DNA from: DASQPA01 sp963757335
GTDB lineage: Bacteria; Acidobacteriota; Thermoanaerobaculia; Multivoradales; UBA5704
Length of the DNA: 64,000 nt
NCBI GenBank assembly: GCA_963757335.1
Contig: CAVWRJ010000007.1
Span: 62,001-126,000, forward strand
Direction of reading: 5' to 3'
A program made the translations under genes and the position numbers. Positions 24,537 to 34,627 of the stretch are shown piece after piece. Under the pieces are notes generated by a model, which saw nothing but the letters and a program-made list of their open reading frames with translations, was not told the origin of the DNA and searched no databases. Numbering within the stretch: position 1 is the stretch's first letter; every line of letters starts with the position of its first letter.

Positions 24537-26162
24537 ATGCGTTTCAGCGAGCGTTTGCGCCAGGGGTGGGAGAGGCGCCTCGAATACGCGCCGTTCCTCC
24601 TCCTCTCGACCGCCGTCCTCGCCTTCTGTCTGGCCATGCCGCTCCTCCGGGTGGGCGACGCCGCGGACTACGTTCTCGGCACCGAGAGCCTCTGGTACGA
24701 CCACGACCTGCGCTACACCCGAGAGGACCTCCTCCGTCACCTCGACTTGAAGCCCGCCGACTTCGACAGCCCGGCGGGGCTCCACACCGCCGTGGGCCGT
24801 GGGGGAGCGGTCTGGCTGGGGGCGCACCATTCCTTCTACTACTCGGTCGCCGCCCTGCCGTTCTACGCCGCCTTCGGGTACCGCGGGTTTTATCTCGCCA
24901 ACGGGCTCCTCTTCTGTCTCTTCGCCCTCTGCCTCTACTGGCACCTGCGGCGCTTCAACGGCCCGACGACCTCCTGGGCCTGGCTCCTCCTCGCCCTCGT
25001 CTTCTCGGCCTCCTGGACTTACGTCGCCTGGATCCACGCCGAGGTCCTCTATATGGCCCTCGTGGGCTTCGCCCTCTACCTCTGGCGGACGGGCAGGCCG
25101 GTCTGGGCCGCCCTGCCGCTGGGCCTTGCGGCCGCGGCCCAGCCGATCCTGGCGCTCCTCGTCCCGGGGCTCCTCTTTCTGGTCTGGCGGGAACGCCGGC
25201 GGTGGAGGGAGATCCTCGCCATGGCCGCGGTGCTCGCCCTCGCCGCGCTTCCCCAGGGGCTCTTCAACCTCTACGCCTTCGGCCGGCTGCACCCGATGCT
25301 CGGCACCGAGACCGTGGGCCTCGGCTACGTCTCCTGGGGGCGGTTCGTGCGCTCCTGGCTCGACCCGGCGGCGGGGGTGCTCTGGTTCTATCCGGCGATC
25401 GGCGTCGCGCTCCTCGAAGCGCCGCGGAACCGGCGGACCCTCGTCCTCGTCCTCTCGGCCCTGGCGGTGATCCTCGGCTCCGGCGTCTCGGTCGCCTGGT
25501 TCTCCCACCAGGTGGGGCTGCGCTACGGCTCCTACGTCTTCCCCCTCTTCCTCTTCCTCGTCGAGAAGGTCGACCTCGGCCGGCCGCGGGCCCTCCTCGC
25601 CTGGTGCTGCGTGGTCTTCGCCGGCACCGGCCTCGCGATCAACCCGATCGGCAACTCGGCGATGAGCCCGCGGGCGAAGACCTTCCTCCCCTTCACCCTG
25701 GCCCGCCGGGTGCCGGGGTTCCGGGAGAACCGGGACGTGCTGTGGAACCGCCTCGTCCATCTGGGCGCGAGCGTGGCGGTGGAGGACCTCTGGCCGGACG
25801 GCTGGATCCCGGGCGGCGAGGAGGTCACCTGCCAGATCGCGGCCCGGCCCCTGGGAGCGGCGGAGCTCACGGTGGCGGCCTGGCCGGCGGCCATGGGCCG
25901 CGCCCAGCGGCTGCGGGTGAGGACGTCGACCCGGACTTACGAGATCCCCTTGACCGCCGGCCTCGTCAGCCGGGTCCCTCTGCCGCTCACGCCGGGCGAC
26001 TTCCGGGACGACCCGTCCGTCGCACAGGGCACGATCCGGGTGCAGCTCCGGGCGGAGGGGTGGTCGCCCTTCGCCTTCGATCCCGGGGGGAACGACTACC
26101 GCCGGCTGGGGGTGCGCATCCTGGAGGTCCGCCAGGCGGGAGTGCTCCTCTACCCGCGGTAG
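24537..26162 (+). CDS. Polytopic membrane protein, GT-C glycosyltransferase-like
   Basis: 541 residues: a cytoplasmic N-terminus, about ten transmembrane helices to residue ~400, then a ~130-residue beta-rich C-terminal domain ('GGEEVTCQIAARPLGAAELT'). The first periplasmic loop contains 'VGDAADYVLGTESLWYDHDL', with acidic residues placed like the catalytic Asp of GT-C enzymes that use polyprenyl-phosphate sugars. Related in layout to the membrane protein at 13.5-14.9 kb, though not obviously in sequence. No ribosome-binding site is clear. It is convergent with pbpC. Role in surface glycan assembly is inference. Confidence 0.75.
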   Translation: MRFSERLRQGWERRLEYAPFLLLSTAVLAFCLAMPLLRVGDAADYVLGTESLWYDHDLRYTREDLLRHLDLKPADFDSPAGLHTAVGRGGAVWLGAHHSFYYSVAALPFYAAFGYRGFYLANGLLFCLFALCLYWHLRRFNGPTTSWAWLLLALVFSASWTYVAWIHAEVLYMALVGFALYLWRTGRPVWAALPLGLAAAAQPILALLVPGLLFLVWRERRRWREILAMAAVLALAALPQGLFNLYAFGRLHPMLGTETVGLGYVSWGRFVRSWLDPAAGVLWFYPAIGVALLEAPRNRRTLVLVLSALAVILGSGVSVAWFSHQVGLRYGSYVFPLFLFLVEKVDLGRPRALLAWCCVVFAGTGLAINPIGNSAMSPRAKTFLPFTLARRVPGFRENRDVLWNRLVHLGASVAVEDLWPDGWIPGGEEVTCQIAARPLGAAELTVAAWPAAMGRAQRLRVRTSTRTYEIPLTAGLVSRVPLPLTPGDFRDDPSVAQGTIRVQLRAEGWSPFAFDPGGNDYRRLGVRILEVRQAGVLLYPR

Positions 26163-26179
26163 GGGAGGGCCGGCGGGCC

Positions 26180-28658
26180 CTACTGGACGATCACCCGCAC
26201 CTCCGGCGAACCGTCCGCGGTGAAAGGGATGCGGACCTGGAAGGTGTGCTCGCCAGGGGTGAGCCGCCAGCGGGTGGTGTAGGGGTAGTCGACGGTCGCG
26301 TAGGGTTGGCCATCGACATACCAGACGACCTGCCGGACGGGCGGATCGACGATGACCGAGAGGGCGACGGTCGAGAGCTCGGGCGGCGTTTCGGGGTCGC
26401 GCAGAAGGCGGACCCGGTGCTCCGGCGAGGTGATGTGGAGGCGGGCCGGACGGTTCGCGGCCAGGATGGGGTGCGCCAGGCCGGGGAGGCCGCCCGCGCG
26501 CGATGCCGGCATGCGGGGGCTCAGCGGAGAGCCGGGAGTGAGGAAGCTGACCTCGTCCGGCGGGTGCGGCAGGTTGGCGGCGAGCTGCCAGGCGGCATAG
26601 CGCGGGCGGGAGCGAGACGAAGGGGCGGACCTCGACCGCGGCGCGCGGGGTGTCCGCCGTGGCGAGGAGGCCGTTCCTGCGGTCGACGGCGCGGAGCTGG
26701 TGGGCGGTGCAGTCGTCCGCCGGCTCCTCCCCGGGCCTAAACCATTCGAGGAAGATCTGCTGGCAGGCCTCGCCGGCCCGGGCGCCGGTCAGGGCGCAGA
26801 CCCGCACCGGCCGGTAGCCGCGGGGAGGCGGAAAGGAGAGGTCCTCGAAGCCGTCCATCTGCTCGCGGTGGAGGACCGACAGCACCTGCTGCGCGAGCTC
26901 CGCGGCCGAGAGGTAGCCCGAAAGCCGGTTCATGGGCCGGAAGGCGGGGTGCCCCACCCAGACTCCGACCAGATACCGGCTGGACCACGCCACCGCCCAG
27001 GCGTCGCGGAAGGAGGTCGAGGTGCCGGTCTTGACCGCCACCGGGAAGCGGTACTCCTCGGCCCCCATGCGCGGAAAGGTGGGGAGGCGCGCCTCGGGAT
27101 CGGAGAGGAAGAGGGCGATCTGCCGGGCGGTCTCCTCGGAGACGATGCGGCGGGGCGGCGGCAGCTCCTGGCCGGGGTGCCAGCGCAAGCCCGAGGTCCG
27201 GCCGTCGCCCGCCAGCACCAGGTAGGCGTTCACCATCGCCTCCAGGGTCACCGGCAGGCCGCCGATCGCGAGACCCAGCCCGTAGCGCCGGGAGGGGACG
27301 CTGCCGTCGGTCAGGCCGAGGTCGCGGAAGAGGCCGTAGCCCTGCTCCATCCCGAGCCGCGCCAGGAGGTCGACCGCCGGCACGTTGCGGGAGTTGGCGA
27401 GGGCGACCCGCGGCAGGAGGGGGCCGAGGAAGAGGTCGTCGGCATTGGCGATGCCGCCCGGCCCGCGCTCCAGGTCGTCGAGGACCGTCGAGGGGCGGAT
27501 GACGCCGCGGTCGAGCGCCAGGGCATAGAGAAAGGGCTTGAGCGCGCTGCCCGCCGAGCGGTGAATGCGGGCGTAGTCGATGGCGCCCGAGGTGCCGGGA
27601 TCGAAGTAGCCGGCCGAGCCCACCCAGGCGCGCACCTCCCGGCTCGGCAGATCGACGACGATCACCGAGGCGTTGCCGGCGCCGCGGTCCGCCCAGTTGC
27701 GGACGGCGCGGTCGGTGAGCGCGGCGACCTGGCGCTGGAGATCGAGGTCGAGCGTCGTCTGCACCAGGGGCACCAGGCGTCGGTGCTTGGATTCCTCCTG
27801 GAGGAGCGCCTGGAGACGGAGGACGGCGTGGAGCGACTCTTCCGCCCGCCGGCCTTTCCACGGGATGACGAGGACGGCGAGCTGGCGCTCCGCGAGCTCC
27901 AGCTCGGCGGGGGAGAGGACGCCCTTGGCGGCGAGGGTGCGCAGAGCCCCCTGGCCGCGGCCGATCGCCCGGCGCCGGCCCTCGGGAGTGAAGACGTTCA
28001 TCCTCCCCGGCGCCTGGGGGATACCGGCGAGGAAGGCGATCTCGGCCCAGCTCAGGTCGTCGACCGGCTTGTCGAAGTAGCGCCGGGCAGCGTAGGCGAT
28101 GCCGTGGATGCGGTTGCCGTAGGGCACGATCCGCAGGTAGTGGCGGAGGATCTCCTCCCGGCCGTAGCGCGCGGTCAGGAGGACGGCGGTGAGTGACTCG
28201 GTCGCCTTGCGCAGGTAGCCGCGGTCGCCCGGGCTCTGCATGCGGGCGATCTGCATGGCGAGGGTGGAGGCCCCGGAGATCCGGCGGCGGCGGTGCAGGT
28301 TCTGGAGGAGGGCCCGACCGACCGCCCGTGGATCGACGCCCGGATGGGAGTCGAAATGCCGGTCTTCGAGCGCCAGGGTGGCGGCGACGACCCGCGGCGG
28401 CAGGGTTCCGACCGGCCAGTAGCCGAGCTCCCCCCGGCCGGCGCTCCCACCTCGCCCAGGAAGCGGGCCTCCCGGTCGCGGAGGAGGAAGGTCGCCCGCG
28501 GCGCCTCCAGGTGGGCCCGGAAGAGGGCGGTCAGGAGGAAGAGGGCGCAGCAGAGCAGGAGGGTACTGACGATCCCCAGGCGGACTCTCCAGGGGCGCCG
28601 GGCGCAGGCGAGCTCGGCGCCCCAGACGGGAGCGCCAGAGACGGTACAGCGCCTTCAT
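26180..28658 (-). CDS. pbpC: Penicillin-binding protein 1C, frameshifted at three points
   Basis: Bifunctional peptidoglycan synthase. From the N-terminus: a single membrane helix (RLGIVSTLLLCCALFLLTAL), a GT51 transglycosylase domain with 'ALEDRHFDSHPGVD' and 'GGASTLAMQ'-like 'SGASTLAMQIARM', a transpeptidase domain with SALK, SRN and KTGTS, and a C-terminal BiPBP domain ('VVWYVDGQPYATVDYPY'). The start ATG (GGAGAA nine bases upstream) is six bases beyond the A2M stop. The frame changes between 28590 and 28655 (one extra base), at the run of six C at 28430-28435 (one missing) and at 26600-26611 (one extra). Corrected, the gene is exactly 826 codons. The gene pair A2M-pbpC is known from E. 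coli (yfhM-pbpC). Confidence 0.92.
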
Positions 28659-28663
28659 GTCGA

Positions 28664-31600
28664 CTACTTCTCCTTCCGCACGACCTCGATCCGGGCCCCC
28701 GCGGAGCTCCCCGACACCGCGCCGTCGTACATCATCTCGGCCCGGGCGGCGGGCTGGATGAACGTCCCCTCGATGCTCGCCCGGGTGCGGAAGTAGAAGT
28801 CGAAGGTGCCCTTGGGCAGGGTGTCGTAGTAGTAGGCCACCTGGTCGTCGAGGAAGGCGACGTAGGTCGGTTTCAAGGTCGGGCCGCTGCTCGGCTTGGC
28901 CTCGGGCGGCGCGGTGGCGAGGGCCGGATTGAGCGGTTCGAGGCCGGCGGCCAAGGGCACCACGACGGCGACGAAGTGGCGGTCCTTGGGGTTGACCACC
29001 CGCACGTGCTCCTCGGTGACGTCGCCGATCGCGAAGCGCACCGTCTTGCCGGGCTCGGCGAGCGGGATGCGCTCCGCCGGGGCGCCGCCCGCCTGCTGTT
29101 TCACCATCTCGCGGCTGACGACGAACCCGTCGGAGGTCGCCGCCACCCGGGCGCCGTCGCCGGCGGGCAGATAGCGGGTCTCGACCCGCACCAGCACCGG
29201 CTTGGACGGAGCGCTCGAACCAGGCTCCAGCGCCACGCTGCCGGCGCCGCCATCCGTCTCGACGGTGCCCACCAGGTAGGCGACCGGGGAGTCCGGGCCG
29301 AGGCTCACCTTCTGCGTCGCGCCGCCGCCGAGCCGGACCTCCAGGGCATGGGGGATGCTCCCGGCGTAGGGCGGTTTCAGGAGTTCGCCGAGGGCCAGGA
29401 GGGCGGCGGCGTTGGCGTTGGTGGTGCCCCAGCCGTCGTCCCGGCCGAGGGTGACCAGGGCATCCACCAGGAGCTGAACCCGCGGGTTCTTGGCGTCCTT
29501 CCTGAAGACGGCGCGGGCCGCTTCCGCCACGGTGCGGGTCTCGGTCGGCAGGATGAGACCGTTTCTCGCGGTCGCCGTCTTCTGGAGACCGCCGTAGATC
29601 TCTCGGCCCTGGTAGAGCCGGAGGACGACGCCGCTCCAGATCCGTTCGGCGAGGGCGTCGGTGGCCGGCGAGGCCGTGTCCCCCGCCCTGGCGAACGACT
29701 GGAGCACCTCGGCGACCCCTTCGAGATCGAGGAACTGGGCCTTCCTCGCCAGCTCGGCGGCATAGGCGGGGTCGAACTTGCCGGCGGCGGCGAGGGCGGC
29801 GAGGGCCCAGCAGCGCTCGGCGAACGCCTCGCCGTCGATGAAGTAGCCGTAGTCGGAGCGGAGCGACAGCTCGAGCGAATGGGTGAGGGTCGCCAGGAGC
29901 TTGTCGTCCACCCGGAAGCCGGCCCCCTTCGCCTCGACCAGGAACTGCACCGTCCAGGCGGTCAGCGACACGTAGCCGGCGGAGCCCGGCCAATAGGCGA
30001 CGAGGCCGTGCGGATCGACCGCCTGGGGAATCCACTGGAGGGTGTCCTCGACCGCCCGCTTCATCCGCGCGTCGTCCCCTTCTTGATGGAGCAGGGCACG
30101 GAAGCGCTTCAAGGCCATCTCGGCGCGCGCCTGGCTCAGGCGCTGCTCGGTGCAACCGTAGGGGTACTGGTTGAAGAAGTCGAGCCCGGCCGCCATGCGG
30201 ACCAGCGCCGCCTGGTCGGAGACCAGGACCGAGCGGCGGACCGAGCCCGGCCGGGCCGGCTCGGGGAGGGCGGGGATGGGGAGAGCGGCGCCGGCCGCGA
30301 GCTCCTTCATGAGCCGGATCTGGACCGGCCGGCGGTCGTCGCGCACCGGCAGCTTGACCTCGAAGGCGTCGCTCGCCCCGTCGGAAGTCCGCTCGACCCC
30401 GAAGGTGAAGCCGACCTTGTCGTAGGCGAGGGTGCCGTCGGCCTTGTAGGGCGGGGTCGGCACGGTCACCGGGAACTCCAGGCGCTCCGGCTGTTCGGTC
30501 CAGGTGAAGGTCTTCTTCGCCGGTCCGCCGAGTTGGAGGCCCGGAAACCCTGCAGCTCGGCCTGGCCGGGGCCGGCCTCGCCCTCCACGATGCGGCCGAT
30601 CCCGGAGGCGAGGAAGCGGTCGCCCGGCCGCACGAAACGGGGCAGGGCCGGCTGGATCACCACCGGCAGCCGGACGGCGATCTGGCTGGTGCCGACCCCG
30701 AAGCGGTCGGGGCCCGAGGCCGCCTTCGCCCGGATCTTGAAGACCGTGATGTCGTCCGGCAGCTCGACGGTCACCCGGGCGGTACCGTCGGGGCCGACCT
30801 CGATGTTCGGGTTGAAGTAGGGCACCGCCTTGAAGTTGCGGCGGACCGTGGCGCGGTCCAAGAGGCTCCCGCCGACCGCTCCGCCCTGGTCGCCGCCGGG
30901 GTTCTCGGCGAAGGGGAGGAAGCCGAAGACGAGGTTCCGCGTATCGCGGACGGTGAGGTGCGAGAGGACCCGGGTGATGAAGTCGGGGAGCGGATCGAGC
31001 CGCTGCTCCTTGCCCAACGCGAGGACGGCCTGGTCGACCAGCCAGAGGGTGACCTCGCCCGGCCGCGGGTGGCCCTGCGGGTCGCGGAGGTCGATCTTGA
31101 TCTCGATCTTCTGGCCCGGCCGGGCCTTCTCGGGATGGGTGAGCTTGACCTCCACCCGGTTCGCCACCGGCTCGACCTTGAGCCAGGTGGTGGCGGCGAC
31201 CGTCGCCGGCTTGCCGAGATCGGTGCTGTTGCCCGGCTGCGGCCCGGTGCCCGGCACGCGGCCTCTCATGAGAACGAAATGGACCGGGATGCGGGGCGCC
31301 CAGTTGCCGCGGATCGGCAGGTTGAAGGTGGCGGCGCCGACCGGAGACCGCGACCCACTCGTAGCGGTTCCCCTCCGGCGCCTCGATCACCGCCAGGGCC
31401 TCGCCCTTCTGGAACGGACTCTGGAGGACGAGGGCGGCGGTCTCGCCGGGCTGGTAGGAGGCCTTGTCGCCGGTCACCGTGAAGCTCCCCGCCGGCGGCT
31501 TGCTCCAGGTCACGGCCTGGTCTCCGCCAGCATAGAGGTCGACGGTGACGACCTGGGTGCGGCCCAGGCGGTCGCTCGCCTCGATCTCGACGATGTAGAC

Positions 31601-34600
31601 GCCGGAGCGCGGGATGGCGAGGGGCACCGGGAGGGCCTCGGCGCCGCTTTTGACCTGGATCTCCTGGACCTTCTCGTCGACGACGTCGGTCATGTAGCGG
31701 GCGACGCCGTCCGAGAAGTCGCTCGCCCGGAGATGGGAGTGCCACTGCCGCTGGAGCAGGCGGACCTTCACGGCCATCCCGGCGATCGGCTTGTCGTCCA
31801 GGCCGACGACTAAGACCTCCGGGTGGATCGCGGTCGCGCGCTCTAAAAAGCGCGGCACCTTGAGGCCGAGGACGAAGGGCGGCAGCGCGATGATCTGCCG
31901 GGTGGCGGTCACCGTCTGGTCGTCGGCGCCGGTGACGGTCGCCTCGACGACGTAGCTCCGCGGTTGCGCCGTGGGCTCGATCGCCGGGTTGAGGACGAGC
32001 TTCGCCGCACCCTCGGCATCGGTCGTGTCCTGCTTTTCGAGCCGCGGGGTCGACTCGAAGGTGGCGGTCCGCGAGAAGCGGCCGTCCGAGGAGTAGAGGA
32101 AGCCCGAGCGGCGTTTGGGGGTGAAGGTGTAGGGGAATTGGGTCACCCGCCAGGCGATCGGCCGCCCGGCCACCCGGCCCCCGGCGTAGTAGATGCCGGT
32201 CAGGCCGACCTTGAACTCGCGGTCGAGCGGCACCCGGTCGGGCGAGTCCAGGCGCACCTCGAAGCGCGGCAGCCGGTAGGCCTCCATCCGCCAGGTCACC
32301 GAGCCGAACGATTTGCCGTCCTTGTCCTCGAAGTGGGCCGAGTAGACTCCGGTGGGGAGCTTCTCCTCTTTCCAGAACTTGTAGAACGAGCCGGCCGCGG
32401 TGACCTCGACGGGGTAGCGCCAGACGAGGTCGCCCGGCCCCTCTACGATCACCCGCCCCGGCCGGCGGTCGGGGGTCAGCTCGCCCCGGTCGCGCTGGCG
32501 GAGGTACCCCTTGATGTGGACCCCCTCCTCCGGCCGGTAGACCGGCCGCTCGGTGAACAGGTGGCAGAGGGTTTCCACCCGCGGCCCGCGCTCGGCGAGG
32601 TCGTCGAACACCCAGCCGAGCCAGCTGTCGTGGGACGGCGACCACTGCCCGTCGGCATAGGAGTCGGGCGCATGGGCGGGATCGAGGACGAGGACATCCT
32701 TGCCGTTCTCGACGACGATCCGCCGCACGTTCGCCGCCCGGTCGGGGTTGCGGCCCGGGGGGTTCCAGGTGACCCGGCCGGCGGCGTCGGTGGTACCGGT
32801 GAAGAAGGTCGTCCAGCGAGCGGCGCCCCGCCCCTCCTGGAGCGAGCCCTCGACCCGCACCTGGGCACCGCCCACCGGCAGCGAGGTCTGGAGCGAGTTG
32901 ACCGCGAAGACGACCGCCCGCGGCTCCTCGGCCACGGTGAGAGTCAGGTCGGTCACCTGGACCCGGATCCAGGAGCGGAGGCTCGAGCGGTCGAGCCGGC
33001 GGAGGCCGACCAGGTAGGTGCCCGGCGCACCGGCGGCACCGGCGGCTCCGGCGGGGCACGTCAGCTTGTCGAGGTGAGGCCCGAGGTCGAGGCCGAAGCG
33101 GGCGGAGCTCCCCTCGCGGCGGAGCGGCAGGGTGACCAGAGTCGAGACCGGCGGCGAGCCCAGGACCTTCAGGTGCGAGGTGAGCTCCGAGGCCGGCACG
33201 CCGCGGTCGGCCTCCTTCCAGGGCGCCGGCTCCTCGCCGGGGCCGGGCGGGCGCTGGGACTCGTCGACCGTCACCGGGCTGTCGGGGAACGGCCAGAGCG
33301 AGCGGTCGAGCGGATCGATGGGGTAGAGCCGGAGGTCGACCCGCTCGTCGCCGCGCCCCTCGATCGGCGCCATCCGCGGGCCGAAGCGCTCGACGATGCC
33401 CTGGCTCGCCCCCCAGCGCAGGTAGCTCTCGCGCTGCGGGAAGACGAGGTAGGTCTCGGTCGGGCCGCGGAGGTCCAGATGCCGGCCGTGGCCGTCGACG
33501 ATCGCCGCGAGCCCCCCGGCCGCCCCGGCGGCCCCAGTAGTGAGGGCGACCCGGTAGAGCGTCTCGCGCTCGAAGCTGCCGGAGATCCTGAGCTGGCGGT
33601 CGGCGACGTCGAAGGTCAGGCCGGGGACGGCGGGCTCGAAGCGGACCAGGTTCCGCCCCTCGATCGGTCCCAGGTTGACCGGGGCGGCGGACAGCTCGAC
33701 CACCACCTGGCGGTCGTCGGGGCCGCAGCGGAGCGCCTGCTCGCGGCCGTAGCGGGTGCCGGAGGCGGTGACCGGCACCCGGGCGCCGGCGCAGCCGAGA
33801 GAAAGGACGCGGAACGGCTCGGCGGTCGTGAAGGCGAGGTCGAGCGACGACTCCGGCGCCGGCTCGCCGAGCGAGAGCCGGAAGTGGAGGACCGCTTTCG
33901 AGCCCAGGGGGATCGGCGTCGAGAGCGTCAGGACATAGGCGGCCGGATCGTTTCGCTCCTTCCTGTCGAGCGCCTTGATCTGGAAGTCGCGGGCGGTGAT
34001 CCACCGCGCCTCGGAACCGGCCCCCGCGCCGCGGGCGACCCCGGGGAGCGGCCGGACCTCGATCGACAGCATGCGGCCGAGCGTCTGCGGATCGAGCGGC
34101 TCCGGGAAGACGAGGGTGATCGCCTTCACCGGATCGGCCACCTCTTCGTTCTCGGCCGGCAGGGTCTTGCCTGGCGGCGAGATGAGGGTATCCAGGGTCG
34201 TAGTTGCACCGGCAGTGCCCAGTTTGAAGCCGAAGCGCTGCAGCGGGGGCCAGGGCTCGGCGGGCTTGAACTGGAGGGTGCGGGCATCCACCCAGGACCA
34301 CGCCCCGGGGTGGGCGGGCGCCATCTGGACGAAGCGCTCGGGATGATCCTCGGGACCGGGCTGGCCCGGCTGACCCGGCTGGACACCCCGCGGGTCCTCC
34401 TTGAAGAAGACCGTCACCGGGTCCCAGCGGCGGAGGAAGCGGTCGGGCACGACGACGGTCCCCGGCCGCCGTTTCGGCTGCGGCGAGCGGGCGGCCTCCG
34501 GATGTGCGGCAGGTTTCGGGGTGGCGGCGAGGCCCGGAGCGGTGGCCTGGGAGACGGCCCAGAGAGACAGACAGGTCCATACGGCGGCCGCGGTGCGGCG

Positions 34601-34627
34601 CCTCGAAGTCGACGGCAGGCGGCTCAT
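28664..34627 (-). CDS. Bacterial alpha-2-macroglobulin with intact thioester, frameshifted segment
   Basis: 1,987-aa protease-trap protein of the YfhM/ECAM type. Signal peptide at the N-terminus without a clear lipobox, then macroglobulin-like beta domains, an MG-type region ('FTERPVYRPEEGVHIKGYLR'), and a thioester domain with PYGCTEQ near residue 1,490. The Cys-Gln thioester covalently traps attacking proteases. The segment between about 31345 and 30540 reads in another frame: one extra base near 31340-31350 and one missing G near 30538. The two cancel, so the ends stay in frame. ATG overlaps the upstream stop (ATGA). Together with PBP1C it is thought to guard and repair the envelope. Confidence 0.93.
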   Translation of the reverse strand: MSRLPSTSRRRTAAAVWTCLSLWAVSQATAPGLAATPKPAAHPEAARSPQPKRRPGTVVVPDRFLRRWDPVTVFFKEDPRGVQPGQPGQPGPEDHPERFVQMAPAHPGAWSWVDARTLQFKPAEPWPPLQRFGFKLGTAGATTTLDTLISPPGKTLPAENEEVADPVKAITLVFPEPLDPQTLGRMLSIEVRPLPGVARGAGAGSEARWITARDFQIKALDRKERNDPAAYVLTLSTPIPLGSKAVLHFRLSLGEPAPESSLDLAFTTAEPFRVLSLGCAGARVPVTASGTRYGREQALRCGPDDRQVVVELSAAPVNLGPIEGRNLVRFEPAVPGLTFDVADRQLRISGSFERETLYRVALTTGAAGAAGGLAAIVDGHGRHLDLRGPTETYLVFPQRESYLRWGASQGIVERFGPRMAPIEGRGDERVDLRLYPIDPLDRSLWPFPDSPVTVDESQRPPGPGEEPAPWKEADRGVPASELTSHLKVLGSPPVSTLVTLPLRREGSSARFGLDLGPHLDKLTCPAGAAGAAGAPGTYLVGLRRLDRSSLRSWIRVQVTDLTLTVAEEPRAVVFAVNSLQTSLPVGGAQVRVEGSLQEGRGAARWTTFFTGTTDAAGRVTWNPPGRNPDRAANVRRIVVENGKDVLVLDPAHAPDSYADGQWSPSHDSWLGWVFDDLAERGPRVETLCHLFTERPVYRPEEGVHIKGYLRQRDRGELTPDRRPGRVIVEGPGDLVWRYPVEVTAAGSFYKFWKEEKLPTGVYSAHFEDKDGKSFGSVTWRMEAYRLPRFEVRLDSPDRVPLDREFKVGLTGIYYAGGRVAGRPIAWRVTQFPYTFTPKRRSGFLYSSDGRFSRTATFESTPRLEKQDTTDAEGAAKLVLNPAIEPTAQPRSYVVEATVTGADDQTVTATRQIIALPPFVLGLKVPRFLERATAIHPEVLVVGLDDKPIAGMAVKVRLLQRQWHSHLRASDFSDGVARYMTDVVDEKVQEIQVKSGAEALPVPLAIPRSGVYIVEIEASDRLGRTQVVTVDLYAGGDQAVTWSKPPAGSFTVTGDKASYQPGETAALVLQSPFQKGEALAVIEAPEGNRYEWVAVSGRRRHLQPADPRQLGAPHPGPFRSHERPRAGHRAAAGQQHRSRQAGDGRRHHLAQGRAGGEPGGGQAHPSREGPAGPEDRDQDRPPRPAGPPAAGRGHPLAGRPGRPRVGQGAAARSAPRLHHPGPLAPHRPRYAEPRLRLPPLRREPRRRPGRSGRREPLGPRHGPPQLQGGALLQPEHRGRPRRYRPGDRRAAGRHHGLQDPGEGGLGPRPLRGRHQPDRRPAAGGDPAGPAPFRAAGRPLPRLRDRPHRGGRGRPRPGRAAGFPGLQLGGPAKKTFTWTEQPERLEFPVTVPTPPYKADGTLAYDKVGFTFGVERTSDGASDAFEVKLPVRDDRRPVQIRLMKELAAGAALPIPALPEPARPGSVRRSVLVSDQAALVRMAAGLDFFNQYPYGCTEQRLSQARAEMALKRFRALLHQEGDDARMKRAVEDTLQWIPQAVDPHGLVAYWPGSAGYVSLTAWTVQFLVEAKGAGFRVDDKLLATLTHSLELSLRSDYGYFIDGEAFAERCWALAALAAAGKFDPAYAAELARKAQFLDLEGVAEVLQSFARAGDTASPATDALAERIWSGVVLRLYQGREIYGGLQKTATARNGLILPTETRTVAEAARAVFRKDAKNPRVQLLVDALVTLGRDDGWGTTNANAAALLALGELLKPPYAGSIPHALEVRLGGGATQKVSLGPDSPVAYLVGTVETDGGAGSVALEPGSSAPSKPVLVRVETRYLPAGDGARVAATSDGFVVSREMVKQQAGGAPAERIPLAEPGKTVRFAIGDVTEEHVRVVNPKDRHFVAVVVPLAAGLEPLNPALATAPPEAKPSSGPTLKPTYVAFLDDQVAYYYDTLPKGTFDFYFRTRASIEGTFIQPAARAEMMYDGAVSGSSAGARIEVVRKEK
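34355..34381 (-). repeat. 9-bp in-frame repeat encoding Gly-Gln-Pro
   Basis: Three units of the CAGCCGGGY type in the N-terminal part of the macroglobulin gene encode a G-Q-P tract before 'GPEDHPERFVQM'. Confidence 0.7.
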